A DNA stretch of 9,352 nt from JASFJH01 sp050117725 (GTDB taxonomy: Bacteria; Pseudomonadota; Gammaproteobacteria; AKS1), in the NCBI GenBank assembly GCA_050117725.1, contig JASFME010000078.1, positions 1 to 9,352 of the forward strand, written 5' to 3'. Numbering within the stretch: position 1 is the stretch's first letter; each line of letters begins with the position of its first letter. Both the position numbers and the translations under genes were made by a program. This document shows, piece after piece, positions 6,454-9,352 of this stretch. The notes under the pieces are model-generated. The model was not told where the DNA came from. It did not search any database and saw only the letters and a program-made list of their open reading frames with translations.

Positions 6454-7344
6454 ATGAATTCACAGACAAAGCCAACCAAACCCCTACATATTGTAGGTTG
6501 TGGCGATATCGGCCGGCGCGTCGCGGCCAGGCTGCGCGCTGCCGGGCAGGCGGTCAGCGGTCTCGTGGCCAGCCCGGTCAGTTGCGCGGCGCTGCGCGCG
6601 GCGGGGATCGAGGCGGTCGAGGCCAACCTCGACGATCCGGCCAGCCTGCCGGGTACGGCACTCGATGGCGTGCAGGTGTTCTATTTTGCGCCACCGCCAA
6701 AACAGGGACGCACCGACAGCCGCATGCGCAACTGGCTGGCGGCGCTCGGTGCGACGCGCCCGGCGAAGATCGTCGCGATCAGCACAACCGGCGTGTACGG
6801 TGACGTCGGTGGTGACTGGGTCACCGAGGATACGCCGCTTGCGCCCGGTGCGGATCGGGCCTGGCGTCGCGTTGATATGGAAACCGCGGTGCGGCAGTGG
6901 GGGCGGCAGCATGACGTGCCCGTCGTGATACTGCGCGTGCCCGGCATCTACAGCTGCGAGCGCCTGCCGCTGGCGCGACTGCGCAAGGGCCTGCCGGTCC
7001 TGACGCCGGCCGAGGCCGGCTATACCAACCGCATCCATGCCGATGACCTGGCCGCGATCGCGATTGCCGCCATGCAACGCGCTCCGGCCGACAGCGTGTA
7101 TAACGTCAGCGATGGCAAGCCGGGCACGATGACCGACTACTTCAACACGATTGCCGATCACTTTGGCCTGCCCCGGCCACCGCAGATCACGCTGGCCGAG
7201 GCAGCCAACCAGGTCAGTGCAGGGATGCTCGGTTACCTGCGAGAATCGCGGCGCGTCTCGAACAGCAAGATGTGCAAGGAACTGGGCGTCACGTTGCAGT
7301 ACCCGGATTTGCAGACAGCTCTGCAAGACTGCAAACGGGATTGA
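6454..7344 (+). CDS. Atypical extended SDR, YeeZ-like NAD-dependent epimerase/dehydratase family
   Basis: This is a 296-aa cytosolic Rossmann-fold protein. The nucleotide-binding glycines sit at the start of the fold (VGCGDIGRRVA, Gly15, Gly17, Gly20). ISTTGVYGD near residues 109-117 is the usual strand with the SDR Ser/Thr and the VYG turn. RVPGIYS and the later NRIHADDLA and YNVSDGKPGT are typical of epimerase-like SDRs. The catalytic YxxxK is missing: where it should fall, after EDTPLAPG, the sequence is WRRVDMETAV. This is as in the YeeZ-type atypical SDRs, so it may bind nucleotide without standard dehydrogenase chemistry. The substrate is unknown. The start at 6454 has GGAA 6 nt upstream. 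It diverges from the reductase by 54 bp and ends 9 bp from the stop of the convergent membrane-protein gene with no terminator between. Confidence 0.85.
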   Translation: MNSQTKPTKPLHIVGCGDIGRRVAARLRAAGQAVSGLVASPVSCAALRAAGIEAVEANLDDPASLPGTALDGVQVFYFAPPPKQGRTDSRMRNWLAALGATRPAKIVAISTTGVYGDVGGDWVTEDTPLAPGADRAWRRVDMETAVRQWGRQHDVPVVILRVPGIYSCERLPLARLRKGLPVLTPAEAGYTNRIHADDLAAIAIAAMQRAPADSVYNVSDGKPGTMTDYFNTIADHFGLPRPPQITLAEAANQVSAGMLGYLRESRRVSNSKMCKELGVTLQYPDLQTALQDCKRD

Positions 7345-7353
7345 TGCGCTTGC

Positions 7354-7908
7354 TTACATACGCTCGTCGATGTCGACGTCACGCAGAAATGTGCCCGCCT
7401 GGTCGTAAATGCCCTCGCAGTAGGCATGACTGGCAAAGCTGCCCATGACGATGACATGCGCTGTCGCGACAGCCTGCTCACCGGCACCTCTGGCATAGGC
7501 ACGCATCACCTCGGCACATTCCGGGCCAGTGACCGGTTTGAAACTGCTGACTTCACACGACACGATATAACCACTTTCCTGCGGATCGCGGCCGGCCTGC
7601 AGGGCATCACGGAACTCCTTGTTGAACTGGCCGTCGGGGCCGGCTTCATCGAGCGTACCGGCAACCGTGTCCATGAAGCGGTTCATGTCGATCACCATGG
7701 CGGTCGAACAACCAAGTTCGCGCATTTGTTGTGTACCCGGAGCGTTGCCCGCCTCCATCATCATGCTGGCCCCTTCCCCTGCCACGCTGAGCGCCTGCTG
7801 GCATTCCTCGCAATTCAGGTAAAAGACGATTGCCGCGACGATGGCGAGCAGGGTCGTGCCGCCGAGGATACCGAGTATCAGGACAACTGTTTTGCTATTG
7901 GCATCCAT
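7354..7908 (-). CDS. Single-pass membrane protein, six cysteines, unknown function
   Basis: I do not recognise this 184-aa protein. One transmembrane helix lies at residues 7-31 (VVLILGILGGTTLLAIVAAI region), rich in Gly, Thr and Ala. A soluble domain of about 150 residues follows, with Cys33, Cys36, Cys67, Cys118, Cys131 and Cys164. Cys33 and Cys36 form a CxxC immediately after the helix. If the C-terminal domain is periplasmic, these could form disulfides; topology is not clear from flanking charges. The soluble part has no repeat or catalytic motif I can name. I start at 7908 because the helix follows at once; the longer frame to 7974 runs into the rhomboid gene. It begins 10 nt after the rhomboid stop, so the two are probably cotranscribed, although no strong Shine-Dalgarno is visible. 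Codon use looks like that of its neighbours, so this is a real gene but a function is not assignable. Confidence 0.75.
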   Translation of the reverse strand: MDANSKTVVLILGILGGTTLLAIVAAIVFYLNCEECQQALSVAGEGASMMMEAGNAPGTQQMRELGCSTAMVIDMNRFMDTVAGTLDEAGPDGQFNKEFRDALQAGRDPQESGYIVSCEVSSFKPVTGPECAEVMRAYARGAGEQAVATAHVIVMGSFASHAYCEGIYDQAGTFLRDVDIDERM

Positions 7909-7918
7909 ATGAATTTGT

Positions 7919-9352
7919 TCAGCCGAGGTGTGCCGCGAGATTATCCAGGCTTTGTTGATCCGCAGGGCCGGCAATCTGTTTCAGCGCCGCGAGCCGTTGC
8001 CGTGCCAGCGGCACAGCATCGAGATGGCTGCTCAGGATATCGACCTCGAGCAGGCCACACTGCATATAGTCTACCGCATCCGTATAACGTTGTTCGGCAT
8101 TGTGTAACAGGGCCACGGCAAGTTTGTAAAGCTGCTGGCGGTTGGCCTCGTGGGCGAGCAACAATACATGTCGCGGATCGGCGACTACAAATTCACGCGT
8201 CACTGCCAGGCAGGCCTTTAACACATTGAAGGCGTCGGCATAACGGTTGCTCCGCACATACAGATCGATCAACAGACGGCCGAGGCATAAATAAGTGCGA
8301 TGTTTCTTCCACTGACCGATCTTGTCAAACAGTTCCTCAAACCCGGCCGGCTGTATGTGTAACGGGTCAGTGTCGGCGAGCAGCAGGCCAAGCGCCACAC
8401 TGTCCTGTTCGGTACGCACGAGGTTGTAGAGCCTGTCAAAGTAGGCGCCCTGCTCCTTGCGCTGTTGATCCTGTTCGGCCTGTTCCTCGAGCACCCTCAT
8501 GTTGCGATACGAGGTCGCAGTATTGCCGATCGTGAAGCCGGCGCTGCGTTGTGACTCCATGTGCGCGATTTCCTCGTCGAGTTCCTCCTGCATTTCTTCC
8601 TTGCGCGCCTTGAAAAACCAGCGGCCAATCAGGTAACCGGCGACACCGCCACTGACATGGGCAACGAGGTTAACGCCGTGATCCATGCCCTCGGAGAGCA
8701 GGTCCCAGGCATCCCAGCCGATAAACCACACGGCCAGGAGCCAGGCCGGGATCGCGATGCGCCACAGCGGCACGATAAACCAGATCAGCGTGTTGATACG
8801 GGCGCGCGGCATGAGGAAGGCGGACAGCCCGATCACACCCGTGACCACGCCGGACAGGCCCAGCGTCGGTGTATTGTCGCTGCTGCCCAGCGAAAACAGC
8901 GAGTAACTCAGCGAACAGACCACGGCCACGCCGAGCAGGGCCAGCGTAAAGCGCCAGGCACTGCCGATTAACAGTTCCACTGCCGGGGCAAAGGCAAAGA
9001 AAAAGATCAGGTTAAAAATGATGTGCAGCCAGCCACCATGTGCCAGTGACGAAGTGATCATGGTCAGCGGGTTGTAACTGTCCGGGAAGTACATGAGCTT
9101 CTCGTCAAGCAACAATGGTGCGTAGTCATTGAAGGCCTGCGTGTGACGGCGAATATCACCTATCGAGCGTTCGACATTCAGCTCGGCATCTGCCAGTCGT
9201 ACCCGGTAATCATGTTCAAGCGCCTCGATATCACCGCTGCGTAGCGTGGTGCGGTGGTACTCGTCGAGAATATTGAAACAGGCATCGGGGTAATTGCGAA
9301 TGAAATCATTGGGGTACTTGTCGGCCTGGGAATTGGCATACTGGCAATACAG
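7919..9352 (-). CDS. Rhomboid-family intramembrane serine protease with long C-terminal tail, 5'-truncated by window edge
   Basis: This is a polytopic inner-membrane protease that cleaves substrates within or near their membrane helices. The frame is open to the right edge and gives 477 visible residues. The apparent start at 9115 is an internal TTG (Leu). All rhomboid hallmarks are present: HIIFN in the second helix (His110, Asn114, as GlpG His150/Asn154), catalytic Ser167 in TLGLSGVVTG, and catalytic His232 in AHVSGGVAGYLIG. At least 100 visible residues precede the His110 helix, with Cys3 and Cys25; this is a first loop much longer than in GlpG, or an added N-terminal domain. After the last helix (RWFFKARKEE) comes a tail of about 230 residues: a charged coiled-coil-like stretch, then helical pairs resembling TPRs (RYADAFNVLKACLA, YKLAVALLHNAEQRY). 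The tail is probably cytoplasmic. It lies upstream of, and probably in an operon with, the six-cysteine membrane protein. Confidence 0.9.
   Translation of the reverse strand: MYCQYANSQADKYPNDFIRNYPDACFNILDEYHRTTLRSGDIEALEHDYRVRLADAELNVERSIGDIRRHTQAFNDYAPLLLDEKLMYFPDSYNPLTMITSSLAHGGWLHIIFNLIFFFAFAPAVELLIGSAWRFTLALLGVAVVCSLSYSLFSLGSSDNTPTLGLSGVVTGVIGLSAFLMPRARINTLIWFIVPLWRIAIPAWLLAVWFIGWDAWDLLSEGMDHGVNLVAHVSGGVAGYLIGRWFFKARKEEMQEELDEEIAHMESQRSAGFTIGNTATSYRNMRVLEEQAEQDQQRKEQGAYFDRLYNLVRTEQDSVALGLLLADTDPLHIQPAGFEELFDKIGQWKKHRTYLCLGRLLIDLYVRSNRYADAFNVLKACLAVTREFVVADPRHVLLLAHEANRQQLYKLAVALLHNAEQRYTDAVDYMQCGLLEVDILSSHLDAVPLARQRLAALKQIAGPADQQSLDNLAAHLG

Noticed and set aside
6484..7326. 280-codon minus-strand frame opposite the SDR gene
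   Set aside because: Arg/His/Gln-rich shadow translation without motifs; the SDR reading is clearly the real one.
7909..7974. Longer start for the six-cysteine membrane protein
   Set aside because: The extra residues come from the end of the rhomboid gene read in another frame, and the membrane helix directly follows the ATG at 7908.
9113..9115. TTG as start of the rhomboid gene
   Set aside because: The same frame stays open and protein-like for another 79 codons to the window edge, so this is an internal leucine.

Overview
The window comes from a GC-rich proteobacterial chromosome, most likely a gammaproteobacterium. The evidence is the gene order: an AlgR-type LytTR response regulator followed by hemC-hemD-hemX-hemY, the arrangement known from Pseudomonas and relatives. 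Species cannot be named from the sequence alone. Coding density is very high, and the longest gap between genes is about 150 bp (1148-1299). I see no rRNA, tRNA, CRISPR array, insertion sequence, prophage or plasmid marker.

Layout. 1-611 (+): 3' part of an algR-like response regulator, cut by the left edge. 650-1147 (-): a small exported thioredoxin-fold protein, convergent with algR and divergent from hemC; it sits inside an otherwise conserved algR-hem cluster. 1300-5348 (+): a tight hemC-hemD-hemX-hemY operon with a 1-nt gap and then two ATGA stop/start overlaps. HemC and HemD make hydroxymethylbilane and then uroporphyrinogen III. HemX and HemY are inner-membrane proteins that travel with them and whose biochemical roles are not settled. 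5386-6399 (-): a 2Fe-2S/FAD/NAD(P) reductase. 6454-7344 (+): an atypical extended SDR, divergent from the reductase. 7354-7908 (-): a single-pass membrane protein of unknown function with six cysteines. 7919-9352 (-): a large rhomboid intramembrane protease with an intact Ser-His pair, cut by the right edge, lying just upstream of that membrane protein in a probable two-gene operon.

Functional reading. The left 5.3 kb is a tetrapyrrole-synthesis locus next to a two-component regulator. The right part holds redox and membrane-quality genes with no obvious single pathway. No complete undescribed system is evident. The observations most worth following are: (a) two related palindromes at two convergent gene junctions, each containing the TGA stop of the minus-strand gene in the same position, which look like a family of terminator repeats; (b) the rhomboid with an enlarged first loop and a long helical tail, paired with a small cysteine-rich membrane protein that could be its substrate or partner; and (c) the thioredoxin-like gene inserted between algR and hemC.
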